Shown: positions 40,829-51,021, counted from the first letter of the stretch. The stretch: DNA of 64,000 bases from Thraustochytrium sp. TN22 (GCA_013306675.1 JABLUY010000167.1:23113-87112); one strand, 5' to 3'. Notes: a model not told the origin generated them from the letters alone. Made by a program: numbers and translations.

Positions 40829-41716
40829 TCTCTTGCGCGCACCTGCACAAGCGAGCACGCGCAGACACAAGCACGCCCAGCCCGAGCTCGTCTCGCTGCT
40901 GGCGAGCGAGCGAGGCCGAGGCCGAGGCCAAGACCAAGACCAAGACCAGGACCAAGACCGAGACCTTCGTCAGGGCCCGCAAGGCTTTTCGCTCTGACGA
41001 GCGAGCGAGCGAGCGAGTGCGCGCGCGAGCAAGCGTGCGGAAATCCCGATCAAATGGAGAGGCCTCCCCCATATATTAAACCACGCAGCGCTCGCTCGCA
41101 CAGCGTCAAATCTTCGCGTGCACTGACGGTGAAGCGAAAAAGCTCTTCGCTTGCATGGCACGTGCCGCACCGGAACGCCACCTCGGCAGCCCCGGGTTCG
41201 CAGACTGCGCAACCCGATCCGTTGAGATGGCCTCGTGCCACAGTGGTCCGAGTCTCGGACTTTGGCGAACCGCGACAAGAACACTGCAAGGAAGCGAAGC
41301 ACGCCGTTTGGGCATGCCCTTTTGCTCACTTGCGCGCGTCGCGGGCTGCGAGGCAAAACCAGCCGCCGAGTCGCGGACGCACTGACGCAGCACGCGCACT
41401 GGCAGGCGCACGCGCGTGTGCCCACCCACCCATCGTACTAGCTAGACTAGTTAGTTAGTCGTTGTGGCTCGACCGGCGAAGCGTGCAGCGAGGAAGGCCG
41501 GCCGCCAACCAGGCAGCCAGTCCTGGTTGTACGCGCGGCAAGCGAACGTTTGCTTGCTTGCTCGCTTGCTTGCCTGCCTGCGTGCCGGCGAATCGACCGG
41601 CACAGGGTGCTGGTCGCGCGCGCGGAGGGCCTCTGACGCGACCGCAGGCGCAGGCCTGGCGGACGGCGCGGGACGGCGCGACACACAGCGCGCGGCGAGG
41701 CGCGCACACAAGAGGC
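40829..41716. other. Divergent promoter region
   Basis: About 890 bases between the divergent TTLL and Ubl/p25/PH genes. It includes an imperfect CCAAGA run (40930-40965) and GCGA units (41000-41022) on the TTLL side, and an atatatt motif near 41091. The plus-strand frame of the next gene stays open through 41462-41716 but has no ATG. Confidence 0.5.
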
Positions 41717-44700
41717 ATGCCCCGCCTCGTGAGCGGCGGGCCGGGCGGCGCTTCAGCGTGGAGCAGTACAGACGTGCTGCGCGTCGGCATCGACGGCAAG
41801 GGCGTCGTCGGCTTCGTCGAGGTCGGCTCGACCAGCAACCTAGCGGACACGCGGCAGAAAATCGCCGCCGAAGTGGACGGCCTCAGCGACGCAAACAGCT
41901 TCCAGTTCCAGCTGCCGGACGGCGTCCCGGTCTCGCGCAAGCAGGAGGCATTGATTTTGTCGCGCGAGTTCCTTCCCGTCGTCACCGTGAAGCTCCGGGA
42001 CCAGCTCGCGCGCGGCGGCGGCCCGCGCGCGGGCGCCACCACGGGGTCAACCGCCACCGCAAGCGCGGGCGCAGCCTCGCCGCGCACCACGAGCGGGTCT
42101 TCGCGCTTCTCGCTCACGCTCTTCGGCTCGCCGCGCGCCACCACACAGCCCATGGCCAGCGGCGCCGCGGCGGCTGGCGCGCCGGCCGCCGCCGGCGGGG
42201 CCACGCCCTACGTGAGCAGTAAGGTCACCGTGAGCTTCCTGGGCGAGCCATATCACCTGTGGGTGACGGCTGGCTACACCTTTGCGCAGCTGCGACGCGA
42301 GGCCGCCCATTACTGGAGCTTCTCGCCTGACCACGTGGTCCTCATGGACGAGGACGGCTGCGCGTGGCCCGACTCCGCCTTGGTCTCGGCCGTGCTGGAA
42401 ACTGGCATGCTCGACTGCCGCGAGATTCTGCTTGTGCGGAAGCCGGGCGCCGGCACCGACGCCCTGGACTCGCCCGTGCCGCCGCAACTCGTGGCGATCA
42501 CCTCTTCCTCATCGTCGAGCGACTCCGGCGCCTCGCTCGTCTCGCCCTCCTCGTCGCCCCGGGCCAAGCGCCCGCCGGTGTCGACGCTCCCCTCCTCCAT
42601 GCGTCGCGAGGCAAATAGCACCACGCTGGAGCAGGTGTCCCTTGACTCAGCACCCCCGGCCGAGCCCCTGGGCGGCGGCGGCTTGGAGAGCGCCGCAGGC
42701 CAGCAGCCCGGCGACAGTGTGCCGTCGAACGTGGTCATCGAGCGCTACGCGGACCTGTGGCGCACCTTTACGTACTATTGCGCGCAAATCGACTCAATGC
42801 GGCCCTTCTCCATGGACAGGCGCGGGTTCTACGGCATCTTGCAGGACTGCAACCTCGTGGACGACCGGCAGTTCTCGCCGGCGAAGCTGAACCTCATCTT
42901 CACAGCCACGTGCAAGAACGGCCGCCAGAGCAACCGCATGTTCTTTGAGGATTTTCTGGACGCGCTCATGCAGATCACGCGCAAGCTACGCGAGGGCAAC
43001 TCGCGGCGACGGCCGTCGTCGCCCACGACGCAGGCGCAGCGCAGCAGCGAGGAGCAGGCCGTCACCGCGCACTTCGTGCAGCTGCTCATGCAGGTCGTGC
43101 TGCCACGCGCCGCCACCTGGAATACGCGAAAGTGGGACATGCACTCGGAGGTGCTGGCCCACCCGGCGGTGCTGGCCACGATGCAGCCGTTCGTCAAGCC
43201 GTTCTTCGACATCTTTAGCTTTTACGCGCCGGCTGTTCCATCCAACAAGCTCGACATGGAGGCCGATGCGCGCTTCTACTGGCCCACCTTCGCCACCTTC
43301 GCGCTCGACTTTCAGTTCGCCGACCTCAATATCCGGCCGCACCTCGCTGAGATTTTCGTCTGCGCCACGCACCACGCTCCGCTACCGCTGCAGGGCCGGC
43401 CGTCCTCCGCGCACGGTGCTCGCCTCGTGCCGCCGGCGCAGGCGGCCACCACCCCGCGCGGTGCGCGCCTCGTGGCTGGCCGCTACCTGCTGCAGCACGA
43501 CGATGGCGAGCCAATCTGGGAGAAGCCCGTGCTGCACTTTGCGCAGTTCCTTGGCGCGCTGCTGCGCGTGGCATGCTACTCCTTCCCGGAGCTGGCGGCC
43601 GGCCCGCACCCGGACCGCGCCGTCAAGGCGCTCATCCAGCACTTCTCCAAGTGCCTGCGCAAGTCCAACGTCATGTCGCTTCTCGACAAGCGCCGCGACG
43701 TCAGCCGGTACCCGAGCGGCCTCATGCAGGGCACCAACGTGCTGTACAAGCGCTTCAGTGAGATGTGGACACTGGACGGCCGCCCGGACTACCTCACCGA
43801 TGCGCCGCTGCCGCAGTCGGACGCCGGCGGCGCGTGCGCCGGAAGCAACGCCGGCGCCGGCACGAACGAGGCCGCGGCGGCCGAGCCGGGCAGCCCCGAT
43901 AGCCCGACGCGGCCCTCGCCGCGCCTCCTGCGCACGCGCAGCCTGAGTGCCTCCTCGCGCTCCAGCCGCTTCGACGCGGCCGCCACCGCCTCGTCCTCGG
44001 GCGCGGCCGCCCAGGCCGTCGCCAGCGGCGGCGCCACGAGCGCCAGCGGAAGCAGTAGCAACCTCGTGGCGCCCGCTGCTGGCGTTGGCCGCCGCGTCCT
44101 GGACGAGCTGCTCGCCGCCGAGGAGGCGCGCACGGCGGGCGGCAACCCGAACGGCCCGGTCGTCACCGCGCTGCTCGGCCTGCAGACCAAGACGAAGGTG
44201 CAAGGGCGTCCAAACTTTAGCCTCTTCGAGGCCGCCGACGACGACCTTGACGACCTCCACGGCCAGCTCGGCGGCTATCTGTCCTCGGACGACGGTGGCG
44301 CTGACCACCTGCGCGAAGACTCGGGCACCTTCTCGCGGGGCGGCGGCGACGGCCTGCTCGGCTCTCCGCGGGCCACGCGCGGCGCTGCAGACAAGTTCGC
44401 GGCTGGTGGCGCAGTCGCTGGCCTCGGTACCGAGGCTGCCAGCTTGGGTGCCCCGGGCCACGCCACGAGCCTCAGCGCAGCTGGCGTCGTGGCCACGGGC
44501 GCATCCTCGCCGCGCGGCGGCGGCGCCGGAGTGTCCACGCAGGCCTCCAAGGACGGTCTCTTTCAGACTGTGGACGGAGTGGACGCGGCCGACGCCATGG
44601 CCGAGCAAAGCGCCACGACCGGCGCCTCGTCCAACTCGCTGCCGGGTGCGCGTGGCCGCAGCGACAGCGAGCCGTCATCGCTGGAGAACGAGGAGAAGGA

Positions 44701-45451
44701 CGGCGGCTCCGACTCGGACATGAGCTCGGGCGAGGAGGACTCGGTGTCGATCCGCAGCCGCGCCGACACAAGCGGGCTCTTTTCCTCCTCCGAACGGGGC
44801 GCCGACGATAAGCGACGCGACGCCTTGCACGCGGCGCGGCGCGCCACGGACGGCTCGCTCACCGTCGAGGCCGTCGACCTGCTGGGCCGCGTCAGCCAGC
44901 CCACGTACGAGCTCCTCTGTCAGGGCGGCGTCTTCCTCAAGCACGGCAAGCGCGGCTTCCCCCACCGCCGATTTGTCTGGTGCGACGAGCGCCTTCAGCG
45001 CGTGTACTGGTGCGCCGTGGACCGCAGGCCCGCCAAGAATGCGCCACGCATCAAGGCGCGTTCCATGTCGCTCCGAGACATTTCGCGCGTCACCGACGGC
45101 CTGCAGACGGACCGCCTGCAGCGCCTGCTCAAGAACAGTCCCTGGGCCTTTCGATCGCGCTCGGCGTCCACTTCCTCAGAGGCCTCTGTCGAGGCGCGTC
45201 GCACGCTCTGCTTCTCCCTGCACGCGCACGCGCGCACGCTCGACCTCGAGGCCGACAGCGCTGAGCTGCGAGGCGAGTGGATTGAGGCCTTTGAGGAGAT
45301 CCTCCGCCTGCAGCAGTCCACCGCGGCCAGCGCCGCCGCCGCTGCCGCCGCCGCCGCCATTGAGTCGACAGCTGCCACTGCTTCCGAGCCGGCGACCGGC
45401 ATGGAGGCAGACGGCAGCTCGCCCCCGCCCCCTCTCGAAATCCCTGTGTAG
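41717..45451 (+). CDS. Ubl-like, p25-alpha-like and PH-domain protein
   Basis: 1,244 residues from the first ATG of a frame that is open further upstream without one. Two segments near the N-terminus (about 20-95 and 167-245) look like ubiquitin-fold/RBD modules (KVTVSFLGEPYHLWVTAGYT then a DGCAWPDSALVSAVL turn). About residues 342-425 resemble the p25-alpha/TPPP EF-hand-like fold (DRRGFYGILQDCNLVDDRQF then RMFFEDFLDALMQI). A helical middle follows, with a Ser/Ala-rich, acidic disordered stretch at about 690-1010. A PH domain closes the protein (about 1067-1198: GGVFLKHGKRGFPHRRFVWC to GEWIEAFEEILR, with the conserved C-terminal Trp). PH plus p25-like modules suggest a membrane- and microtubule-associated scaffold; no catalytic domain is seen. 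The individual module calls other than PH are moderate. Confidence 0.75.
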   Translation: MPRLVSGGPGGASAWSSTDVLRVGIDGKGVVGFVEVGSTSNLADTRQKIAAEVDGLSDANSFQFQLPDGVPVSRKQEALILSREFLPVVTVKLRDQLARGGGPRAGATTGSTATASAGAASPRTTSGSSRFSLTLFGSPRATTQPMASGAAAAGAPAAAGGATPYVSSKVTVSFLGEPYHLWVTAGYTFAQLRREAAHYWSFSPDHVVLMDEDGCAWPDSALVSAVLETGMLDCREILLVRKPGAGTDALDSPVPPQLVAITSSSSSSDSGASLVSPSSSPRAKRPPVSTLPSSMRREANSTTLEQVSLDSAPPAEPLGGGGLESAAGQQPGDSVPSNVVIERYADLWRTFTYYCAQIDSMRPFSMDRRGFYGILQDCNLVDDRQFSPAKLNLIFTATCKNGRQSNRMFFEDFLDALMQITRKLREGNSRRRPSSPTTQAQRSSEEQAVTAHFVQLLMQVVLPRAATWNTRKWDMHSEVLAHPAVLATMQPFVKPFFDIFSFYAPAVPSNKLDMEADARFYWPTFATFALDFQFADLNIRPHLAEIFVCATHHAPLPLQGRPSSAHGARLVPPAQAATTPRGARLVAGRYLLQHDDGEPIWEKPVLHFAQFLGALLRVACYSFPELAAGPHPDRAVKALIQHFSKCLRKSNVMSLLDKRRDVSRYPSGLMQGTNVLYKRFSEMWTLDGRPDYLTDAPLPQSDAGGACAGSNAGAGTNEAAAAEPGSPDSPTRPSPRLLRTRSLSASSRSSRFDAAATASSSGAAAQAVASGGATSASGSSSNLVAPAAGVGRRVLDELLAAEEARTAGGNPNGPVVTALLGLQTKTKVQGRPNFSLFEAADDDLDDLHGQLGGYLSSDDGGADHLREDSGTFSRGGGDGLLGSPRATRGAADKFAAGGAVAGLGTEAASLGAPGHATSLSAAGVVATGASSPRGGGAGVSTQASKDGLFQTVDGVDAADAMAEQSATTGASSNSLPGARGRSDSEPSSLENEEKDGGSDSDMSSGEEDSVSIRSRADTSGLFSSSERGADDKRRDALHAARRATDGSLTVEAVDLLGRVSQPTYELLCQGGVFLKHGKRGFPHRRFVWCDERLQRVYWCAVDRRPAKNAPRIKARSMSLRDISRVTDGLQTDRLQRLLKNSPWAFRSRSASTSSEASVEARRTLCFSLHAHARTLDLEADSAELRGEWIEAFEEILRLQQSTAASAAAAAAAAAIESTAATASEPATGMEADGSSPPPPLEIPV

Positions 45452-45656
45452 ATTGTGTTCCTCGTCCTCTCTCTCCCTCTCTCTCTCTCTCTCTCCCTCA
45501 CTCACGGTCACGCCGTCACGGCAAAGGACAAAAGATTTGCTTGCATGTGTTTGCTTCGCTGACATTCTTCCTGCATTCCCCCGGCACAATCTTTCCCCGC
45601 TTTCGCTTCCGCGGCGAATCATTTGTTTCTGTCAGAAATCACCTCAAGTTTTGGAG
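45452..45656. other. Short intergenic region with CT run
   Basis: The gap holds a pyrimidine run (tctctctccctctctctc, about 45469-45500) directly after the PH gene, followed by the start of the large duplication at about 45615. Confidence 0.6.
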
Positions 45657-45950
45657 ATGCCGCGCCTCAATCGCGAGGAGTACCTGAGCCGCCGCTCGCC
45701 GCGCGCCGACGGCCCCGCGCGCAAGCTCTGCCTGGCGCGGTTGCTTGGCGTCTGCCGCCGCGCCGCCAGCGAGGCGAGGCCTCTCCCCAGATCCTGGTTG
45801 TCAGATAGAGCCAAACAGGGCGTGGAAAAACCCGCCGCCGCGATCAAGCCGCGAGCAAAGCGCGATCGAGGCGGCGCGCGGCGAGCGCAGTCGTCGCGAG
45901 CGGAGCGCAGTCGGGCGGCGCGGCACTGTGCGGCGCGGCGGGGACAGTAG
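45657..45950 (+). other. Leader ORF upstream of Cys/His-repeat gene A
   Basis: A 97-codon ATG frame beginning MPRLNREEYLSRRSPRADGP, ending 52 bases before the main start. Its first 43 or so residues are nearly the same in unit B. It could be an upstream ORF, a first exon, or chance; the recent duplication means the match alone proves no selection. Confidence 0.3.
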
Positions 45951-46002
45951 CCGCCGGCCCGAGCGCGCCCGCGAGCGAGCGAGCGAGGCGGAGGAGGGAG
46001 GC

Positions 46003-48124
46003 ATGGCGCCGCGAGGCCTCCTGGCGTGGCTGCGGTACGGCAAGCGCCCGGAGGACGCGCGCGAGGAGGACGCGCAGGCCGCGGGCGAGAGGCCTGCAGC
46101 GCCGGCCGGAAAGGAGGCGGGCACACCGGCGCAGGCAGCTGCGCGCGACGAGGTGATTGTGCTGGATGGCGACTCGGAGGACGAGGCTGCGCTGGAGCAG
46201 GAGGTGGAGCCGAAGGCGGAGCCGCGAAAGCGTGTCGCCAAACGCGCTGCGGATGCCTCGATCGCAGCGCAGAGCAAGCGCAGCCGGCATGCGGCGACCG
46301 AAGATCTCGGTGTCGGCGATTCTGAAGCGCTGGAGATGGCCGATGTCATTTCCGAAATGGAGCACGGACGCCGTGATGAGGAGCTGGCGGCCCTGGTGAA
46401 GCTGGAGACTGCGGGGCAGTTCGTGGATATCGAGCAGCACGAGGCTTTGTGGCGCCCGGTGAGCAGCTTTGTGAAGATGGAGGTGCTGGCCGCTGCGGAT
46501 GATGCCGCTGCGGCTGCTTTCTGTGAGGAGCGAGCTGCGTCGAGCTTGAGCGAGCGGTTGGCCACTTCTACGACGCGCAACAAAGGAAAGGGATGCTCGA
46601 AGAAGGAAGGATTGAGGAGCAGCCGCCATGAGGGTGAGCAGCGCTACGAGAATGTGGACAATGAGGGGCAAAGTCGGCGCGCCGGCCTCCTCCTTCGCAA
46701 GATCGGTGGAGGCGGGCGGCGCTGCGAGCGTCCGGGCTGCGAGAAGTCTGCCAAAGGTGGCGGCCTCCCCTATTGCTGTGCCCACGGAGGTGGGCGGCGC
46801 TGCGAGCGGCTGGGCTGCGAAAAGCACGTCGCAAGTGGCGGCCTTCCGTTTTGCAAAGCACATGGAGGCGGAGCGCTGTCGCAAAGCAGATTGCGACAAG
46901 GCGGTCGCAGGCGGCGGCCTCCCCTTTTGCATCGCGCACGGAGGCGGGAGGCACTGCCAGCGTGTGGGCTGCGACAAGTCTGCCGTAGGTGGCGGCTTCC
47001 CCTTTTGCAAGGCCCATGGAGGCGGACGGCGCTGCGAGCGTCCGGGCTGCGAGAAGTCTGCCGCAAGTGGCGGCCTTCCCTTTTGCATTGCGCACGGGGG
47101 CGGGAGGCGCTGCGAGCGCGTGGGCTGCGAAAAGCACGTCCAGAGTGGCGGCCTCCCGTTTTGCAAAGCACATGGAGGCGGAACGCGCTGTCAAAACGCA
47201 GATTGTGACAAGGCTGCCGCAAGTGGCGGTCTCCCCTTTTGCATCGCCCATGGAGGCGGAGCGCGCTGTCGCAACCCCAATTGCGACAAGGCGGTCCGCG
47301 GCGGCGGCTTTCCTTTTTGCTGTGCGCACGGGGGCGGGAGGCGCTGCGAGCGCGTGGGCTGCGAAAAGCACGTCCAAAGTGGCGGCCTCCCGTTTTGCAA
47401 AGCACATGGAGGCGGAACGCGCTGTCAAAACGCAGATTGTGACAAGGCTGCCGCAGGTGGCGGTCTCCCCTTTTGCATTGCCCATGGAGGCGGAGCGCCC
47501 TGTCGCAACCCCAATTGCGACAAGGCGGTCGCAGGCGGCGGCCTTCCTTTTTGTACTGCGCACGGAGGCGGGAAGCGCTGCCAGCGTGTAGGCTGCGACA
47601 AGTCTGCCGTATGTGGCGGCCTTCCCTTTTGCATCGCCCACGGAGGCGGGAGGCGCTGCCGGCGTTCGGGCTGCGACAAGGCGGTCCAAAGCGGCGGCCT
47701 CCCCTTTTGCATTGCGCACGGAGGCGGGAGGCGCTGCCAGCGTGTGGGCTGCGAAAAGCTTGTCCGAAGTGGCGGCCTCCCATTTTGCAAGGCCCATGGA
47801 GGCGGACGGCGCTGCGAGCGTCCGGGCTGCGACAAGGCGGTCCAAAGCGGCGGCCTTCCCTTTTGCATTGCACACGGAGGCGGGAAGCGCTGCCAGCGTG
47901 TGGGCTGCGACAAGTCTGCCGTAAGTGGCGGCCTCCCCTTTTGCTGCGCGCACGAGGGCGGGAGGCGCTGCCAGCGTGAGGGTTGCGAGAAGCTTGTCCG
48001 AAGTGGCAGCCTCCCGTTCTGCTATTCGCACGGGGGCGGGAGGCACTGCCAGCGTGAGGGTTGCGAAAAGTTTGTCCGAAGTGGCAGCCTCCAGTTCTGC
48101 TATTCGCACGGGGGCGGGAAGTGA
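46003..48124 (+). pseudogene. Cys/His 26-residue-repeat protein, copy A, frameshifted
   Basis: It starts at ATG (MAPRGLLAWLRYG) as in copy B. The 230-residue unique N-terminus includes a SUMO-interaction-like DEVIVLDGDSEDE and basic nuclear-signal-like patches (PRKRVAKRA). Then come 26-residue repeats with the pattern C-x4-C-x11-C-x2-H ending in HGGG. Two repeats are in frame. At about 46874 the expected gcgcgctgt reads gcgctgt, a two-base loss, and the frame is lost; translation would end at 47208. Sixteen more repeats continue intact in the next frame to a TGA at 48124. Similar C-x4-C...C-x2-H-GGG repeats occur in many oomycete proteins, some labelled WRKY19-like, and probably bind zinc. 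Because the downstream repeats are otherwise open, the lesion is young or a sequencing error. Confidence 0.85.
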
Positions 48125-48269
48125 TGCGAACTCCATGCGTGTGATCGTATAGCGGTCGCCCGAAGCTACTAGTGCTGCTCGCACGCTGCGAGCCTCGGCG
48201 CGGGCTGAATTGATTGACTCAAGCTGCGAGTATCGAATCATTTGTTTCTGTCACCTCAAGTCTTGGGGG

Positions 48270-48422
48270 ATGCCGCGCCTCAACCGCGAGGAGCTCCTGC
48301 GCCGCCGCTCGCCGCGCGCCGACGGCCCCGCGCGCAAGCTCTGCCTCGCGCGGCTGGTTGGCGTCTGTCGCCGCGCCGCCAGCGAGGCGAGGCCTCCCCG
48401 CATCCTAACTACTTCCCGTTAG
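48270..48422 (+). other. Leader ORF upstream of Cys/His-repeat gene B
   Basis: A 50-codon ATG frame (MPRLNREELLRRRSPRADGP...) matching the leader ORF of unit A over its first 43 or so residues, then cut short by the 17-base insertion. The same uncertainties apply. Confidence 0.3.
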
Positions 48423-48628
48423 GTTGTCAGATAGCGCCAAGCAGGGCGTGGAAAAACCCGCCGCCGCGATCAAGCCGCGAGCAAAGCGCGATCGAGGCGG
48501 CGCGCGGCGAGCGGAGTCGTCGCGAGCGGAGCGCCGTCCGGCGGCACGGCGCTGCGCGGCGCGGCGGGGACAGTGGCCGCCGGCCCGAGCGCGCCCGCGA
48601 GCGAGCGAGCGAGGCGGAGGAGGGAGGC

Positions 48629-50284
48629 ATGGCGCCGCGAGGCCTCCTGGCGTGGCTGCGGTACGGCAAGCGCCCGGAGGACGAGCGCGAGGAGGACGCG
48701 CAGGCCGCGGGCGAGAGTCCTACAGCGCCGGCCGGAAAGGAGGCGGGCACACCGGCGCAGGCAGCGGCGCGCGACGAGGTGATTGTGCTGGATGGCGACT
48801 CGGAGGACGAGGCTGCGCTGGAGCAGGAGGCGGAGCCGAAGGCGGAGCCGCGAAAGCGTGTCGCCAAACGCGCTGCGGATGCCTCGATCGCAGCGCAGAG
48901 CAAGCGCAGCTGGCATGCGGCGACCGAAGATCTCGGTGTCGGCGATTCTGAAGCGCTGGAGATGGCCGATGTCATTTCCGAAATGGAGCACGGACGCCGT
49001 GATGAGGAGCTGGCGGCCCTGGTGAAGCTGGAGACTGCGGGGCAGTTCGTGGATATCGAGCAGCACGAGGCTTTGTGGCGCCCGGTGAGCAGCTTTGTGA
49101 AGATGGAGGTGCTGGCCGCTGCGGATGATGCCGCTGCGGCTGCTTTCTGTGAGGAGCGAGCTGCATCGAGCTTGAGCGAGCGGTTGGCCACTTCTACGAC
49201 GCGCAACAAAGGAAAGGGATGCTCGAAGAAGGAAGGATTGAGGAGCAGCCGCCATGAGGGTGAGCAGCGCTACGAGAATGTGGACAATGAGGGGCAAAGT
49301 CGGCGCGCCGGCCTCCTCCTTCGCAAGATCGGTGGAGGCGGGCGGCGCTGCGAGCGTCCGGGCTGCGAGAAGTCTGCCAAAAGTGGCGGCCTCCCCTATT
49401 GCTGTGCCCACGGAGGTGGGCGGCGCTGCGAGCGGCTGGGCTGCGAAAAGCACGTCCTATATGGCGGCCTCCCGTTTTGCAGCGCACATGGAGGCGGAGC
49501 GCGCTGTCAAAACGCAGATTGTGACAAGGCTGCCGCAAGTGGCGGTCTCCCCTTTTGCATTGCCCATGGAGGCGGAGCGCGCTGTCGCAACCCCAATTGC
49601 GACAAGGCGGTCGCAGGCGGCGGCCTTCCTTTTTGTACTGCGCACGGAGGCGGGAAGCGCTGCCAGCGTGTGGGCTGTGAAAAGCAAGTCCAAAGTGGCG
49701 GCCTCCCGTTTTGCAACGCACATGGAGGCGGGAGGCGCTGCCGGCGTTCGGGCTGCGACAAGGCGGTCCAAAACGGCGGCCTCCCCTTTTGCTGTGCGCA
49801 CGGAGGCGGGAGGCGCTGCCAGCGTGTGGGCTGCGAAAAGCTTGTCCGAAGTGGCGTCCTCCCGTTTTGCAAGGCCCATGGAGGCGGGCGGCGCTGCGAG
49901 CGTCCGGGCTGCGACAAGGCGGTCCAAAGCGGCGGCCTCCCCTTTTGCTGTGCCCATGGAGGCGGGCGGCGCTGCGAGCGTCCGGGCTGCGACAAGGCGG
50001 TCCAAGGCGGCGGCCTTCCCTTCTGCACTGCCCATGGAGGCGGGCGGCGCTGCGAGCGTCCGGCCTGCGACAAGGCGGTCCAAGGCGGCGGCCTTCCCTT
50101 CTGCACTGCCCATGGAGGCGGGCGGCGCTGCGGGCGTCCGGGCTGCGACAAGGCGGTCCCAGGCGGCGGCCTCCCCTTCTGCTCTGCGCACGGGGGCGGA
50201 AGGCGCTGCCAGCGTGATGGTTGCGAAAAGCTTGTCCGAAATGGCGGCCTCCCGTTCTGCTGTTCGCACGGGGGCGGGAAGTGA
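48629..50284 (+). CDS. Cys/His 26-residue-repeat (WRKY19-like zinc-binding) protein, copy B
   Basis: 551 residues, intact, starting at the ATG of MAPRGLLAWLRYG; the frame is open 129 codons upstream but without an ATG. Residues 1-235 are unique: an Ala/Glu-rich start, DEVIVLDGDSEDE (a strong SUMO-interaction-like motif near residue 50), basic clusters, and a predicted helical region (ALEMADVISEMEHGRRDEEL). Twelve tandem 26-residue repeats follow, each C-x4-C-x11-C-x2-H, of the form RRCERPGCDKAVQSGGLPFC then xAHGGG. Each repeat has four potential zinc ligands, giving a long rod of small zinc knuckles ending HGGGK at the stop. Repeats of this kind are widespread in stramenopiles. With nuclear-signal-like and SUMO-like motifs a nuclear, DNA- or chromatin-associated role is plausible but unproven. 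Confidence 0.9.
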   Translation: MAPRGLLAWLRYGKRPEDEREEDAQAAGESPTAPAGKEAGTPAQAAARDEVIVLDGDSEDEAALEQEAEPKAEPRKRVAKRAADASIAAQSKRSWHAATEDLGVGDSEALEMADVISEMEHGRRDEELAALVKLETAGQFVDIEQHEALWRPVSSFVKMEVLAAADDAAAAAFCEERAASSLSERLATSTTRNKGKGCSKKEGLRSSRHEGEQRYENVDNEGQSRRAGLLLRKIGGGGRRCERPGCEKSAKSGGLPYCCAHGGGRRCERLGCEKHVLYGGLPFCSAHGGGARCQNADCDKAAASGGLPFCIAHGGGARCRNPNCDKAVAGGGLPFCTAHGGGKRCQRVGCEKQVQSGGLPFCNAHGGGRRCRRSGCDKAVQNGGLPFCCAHGGGRRCQRVGCEKLVRSGVLPFCKAHGGGRRCERPGCDKAVQSGGLPFCCAHGGGRRCERPGCDKAVQGGGLPFCTAHGGGRRCERPACDKAVQGGGLPFCTAHGGGRRCGRPGCDKAVPGGGLPFCSAHGGGRRCQRDGCEKLVRNGGLPFCCSHGGGK

Positions 50285-50441
50285 TGCGAACTCGATGCGT
50301 GTGATCGTATAGCAGTCGCCCGAAGCTTCTATTGCTGCTCGCACGCTGCGAGCCCCGCCACGGGCTGAATTGATTGACTCAAGTTGCAAATTTTAAAAAG
50401 CCAAAATGAAAGAGGGCAGGTGAGCAATTCACTCTATCAAG

Positions 50442-50982
50442 TCAAGCCAGTTCGAAGCGAGCACGCTGGACTGGCGCCATGTCGACAATGCCGGAGGTGA
50501 AGATGTTGGCGCGAAAGTAGGCGTCCAAATCGCGACCTTGAGCCTTGGGCTGGGGCTCAAAGCCCACCAGGTCGGGGTGCACGAGCTTCGCGCGTGCCTC
50601 CCGCAATATACGCCGAGCCTCGTCCGAGGCACGTCGGCGCGCGGCGAGCTCTATGGCCCGCATTTCCGCGGCCAAGGCCGGGGACTGTCGCAACACCTCG
50701 TGATACTCGCGAGTACATGCGTCCTGGTTCTCCCCGCGCAGCGCCACGTCCTCCCCCGTGAGTCTCGCGAGCCGCGCGTACTGAAGCCTTGCGAGCGCAT
50801 CGAGCGTGCAGAGTCCGGCCGGCACACGGTTCAAAAGCACCTGAAAGCGCCGCATGCGAAGCTCCTCGGGTTGCACCGGCGGCACGGAGCTGAACAGCTC
50901 GAGCGTCGCTTGGCGCGCCTCCACCACTAGATCTAGCACGCGTGTACCGGTAATCTCGCGTGCATCCGGATCCGTGTCCACA

Positions 50983-51021
<39 letters not shown>

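Larger units (their letters stand above)
45615..48233 (+). repeat. Segmental duplication, unit A
   Basis: The left unit of a head-to-tail duplication. It opens with cgaatcatttgtttctgtca, as unit B does, and ends with a shared tail (gggctgaattgattgactca). It carries a leader ORF, a Cys/His-repeat gene and about 100 bases of 3' flank. Unit A is longer because its repeat array has about 18 units against 12. Confidence 0.9.
48234..50390 (+). repeat. Segmental duplication, unit B
   Basis: The right unit of the head-to-tail duplication, directly abutting unit A. Differences include a 17-base indel in the leader (taactacttcccgttag present only here), scattered substitutions, and fewer protein repeats. 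The tail ends at aagttgcaaa near 50390, just before the convergent helical-repeat gene. Confidence 0.9.

Noticed and set aside
46700-50280. Regular 78-base direct repeats resembling a CRISPR or satellite array
   Set aside because: The repeats are in frame and encode C-x4-C-x11-C-x2-H units with no spacers of unrelated sequence, in a eukaryotic context.
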